From positions 1-5,826 of the forward strand of contig JACCRA010000461.1 of the NCBI GenBank assembly GCA_013813825.1: DNA of 5,826 bases, given 5' to 3'. Each line of letters starts with the position of its first letter. The stretch's first letter is position 1. Shown piece after piece: positions 4,969 through 5,826 of the stretch. Source of the stretch: Pyrinomonadaceae bacterium. Lineage in GTDB: Bacteria; Acidobacteriota; Blastocatellia; Pyrinomonadales; Pyrinomonadaceae. The position numbers and the translations under genes are program-made. The notes below the pieces were generated by a model. The model searched no databases and was not told the origin of the DNA. It was given only the letters and a program-made list of their open reading frames with translations.

Positions 4969-4971
4969 TGC

Positions 4972-5826
4972 ATGACCGTTCTACAGTCCAAGATTCGTAT
5001 CTACGATCTCGCCAAAGAGTTGAAGCTCGAGTCAAAACGCCTCATCGAAGAGGTGCGGCGCGAGGGTGTTGACGTAAGCGTGCCCTCGAACACGATCTCG
5101 AAAGAGTTAGCCGAGAAGATTCGGAACAAATATTTCCCGAAGAAAGAAGCGGCCACCCAGCGCGTCGTGCGCGTCGTGAAGAAGACCGCGCGCTCGGCGG
5201 AAGCTGGCGAAGCCGACGACATTCACTTGTCCATCCCCCCGCCCGTCGCCGCTGATCCGTTGGAGTATTCTGCTGCTGCCACGGCGACGGCCGAGACCGC
5301 GCCGCTGCTGGCGGATGACGCCGACGAGAGCGGTGGCAACAAGTCCATCCGACTTCTCAAAAAGCTCCCACCGGCGGCTCGCGCCGAATATCCAACGACG
5401 GCGGTGGCGGAAGCGACATCAGCCACGCACGCGACCGAGCAGTTGTCACCACAGGCCGACGACTACGCCGTCGTGGCGACCGAGCAGATTCACGTCGCTG
5501 CCGACAACAGCAGCAGCATGGGCGACCAAGCCGCCGCCCCGGCAGCGGAGATGAGTGTGCAGCATTCCGCACCCGCTGTCGCGCAGGGCAACGGCACACA
5601 GCAAGCGATGCCGGCACCACCGGAAATTCGAGCGCCGGAAACGGGCGGCGCGCCTCTTCCCGGCCAGTCGCGTCAGGTTAAACAACTACGCCTGACCAAA
5701 GAGGCCATCAGTTCTGGGTTGCGTCACGGCGAGCGCGCGCCCGCGCCGATTCCAACTGCCGCCGCCCCGACGCCGCCGACCCCACGCGAACGTGATCGAC
5801 GCGGCGCGGCGGCCGGCCCCCCCGCT
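4972..5826 (+). CDS. infB: Translation initiation factor IF-2, N-terminal part (runs off window)
   Basis: Open without a stop for 285 codons to the window's last base, so the 3' part is missing. IF2 is the GTPase that places initiator tRNA on the 30S subunit and promotes subunit joining. The IF2_N domain is clear at about residues 7-60: KIRIYDLAKELKLESKRLIE, then VRREGVDVSVPSNTISKELAEKI and KYFPKK (53-58). A basic segment (RVVRVVKKTAR) follows. From about 75 to 285 the protein is low-complexity and probably disordered, rich in Ala, Pro, Thr and Glu with short basic patches (KSIRLLKKLPP; RQVKQLRLTKEAI), as is usual between IF2_N and the GTPase core. The G domain, which would carry GHVDHGK, should lie downstream of the window. 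It follows nusA by 198 bp; the ylxR gene commonly found between them is absent. Confidence 0.93.
   Translation, partial: MTVLQSKIRIYDLAKELKLESKRLIEEVRREGVDVSVPSNTISKELAEKIRNKYFPKKEAATQRVVRVVKKTARSAEAGEADDIHLSIPPPVAADPLEYSAAATATAETAPLLADDADESGGNKSIRLLKKLPPAARAEYPTTAVAEATSATHATEQLSPQADDYAVVATEQIHVAADNSSSMGDQAAAPAAEMSVQHSAPAVAQGNGTQQAMPAPPEIRAPETGGAPLPGQSRQVKQLRLTKEAISSGLRHGERAPAPIPTAAAPTPPTPRERDRRGAAAGPPA

Overview
The window is GC-rich bacterial chromosome carrying ordinary housekeeping genes, all on the + strand: yqeY-like, glgC-like, rimP, nusA and the 5' part of infB. I see no mobile element, CRISPR array, tRNA or phage gene. The IF2 N-terminus, the roughly 60+% GC protein-coding style with Ala/Asp/Glu-rich tails, and degenerate 7-bp intergenic repeats together suggest an Acidobacteriota-type genome (Blastocatellia-like). 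That is an impression from family knowledge and was not tested by a search.

Layout. 25-471 is a complete GatB/YqeY-domain protein. A 90-bp gap contains a perfect 7-bp dyad (516-534). 562-1854 is an ADP-glucose pyrophosphorylase-like enzyme with two Lys/Arg/Pro-rich insertions. 1847-1977 is a two-armed array of degenerate heptanucleotide units. The arms are in opposite orientation, so the array can fold on itself, and its first unit supplies the glgC stop codon. Just after it come a good sigma70-type promoter (TTGCCA-18 bp-TATAAT, 1988-2017), a roughly 95-nt leader with a terminator-like hairpin plus U-tract (2052-2078), and then rimP (2120-2650, GTG start; a TTG start at 2096 is possible). 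A 98-bp spacer built of short repeats ends in three exact heptamers and leads into nusA (2749-4773) with no visible Shine-Dalgarno. A 198-bp spacer with a very strong 49-nt hairpin and two smaller ones replaces the ylxR gene often found here. infB starts at 4972 and runs off the window.

How it works together. rimP-nusA-infB is the widespread ribosome-maturation / transcription-elongation / translation-initiation operon. The promoter and leader terminator fit control by premature termination, and NusA, encoded two genes downstream of the leader's start, stimulates intrinsic termination in other bacteria. The strong hairpin between nusA and infB, the SD-less nusA start and the stem just before the infB SD suggest that the genes are also adjusted individually at the RNA level. 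yqeY and glgC appear to be upstream neighbours, separated from this operon by the repeat array and the promoter.

The most interesting material is non-coding: the leader attenuator, the nusA-infB hairpin and the heptad repeat arrays. I found no clear new multi-gene system.
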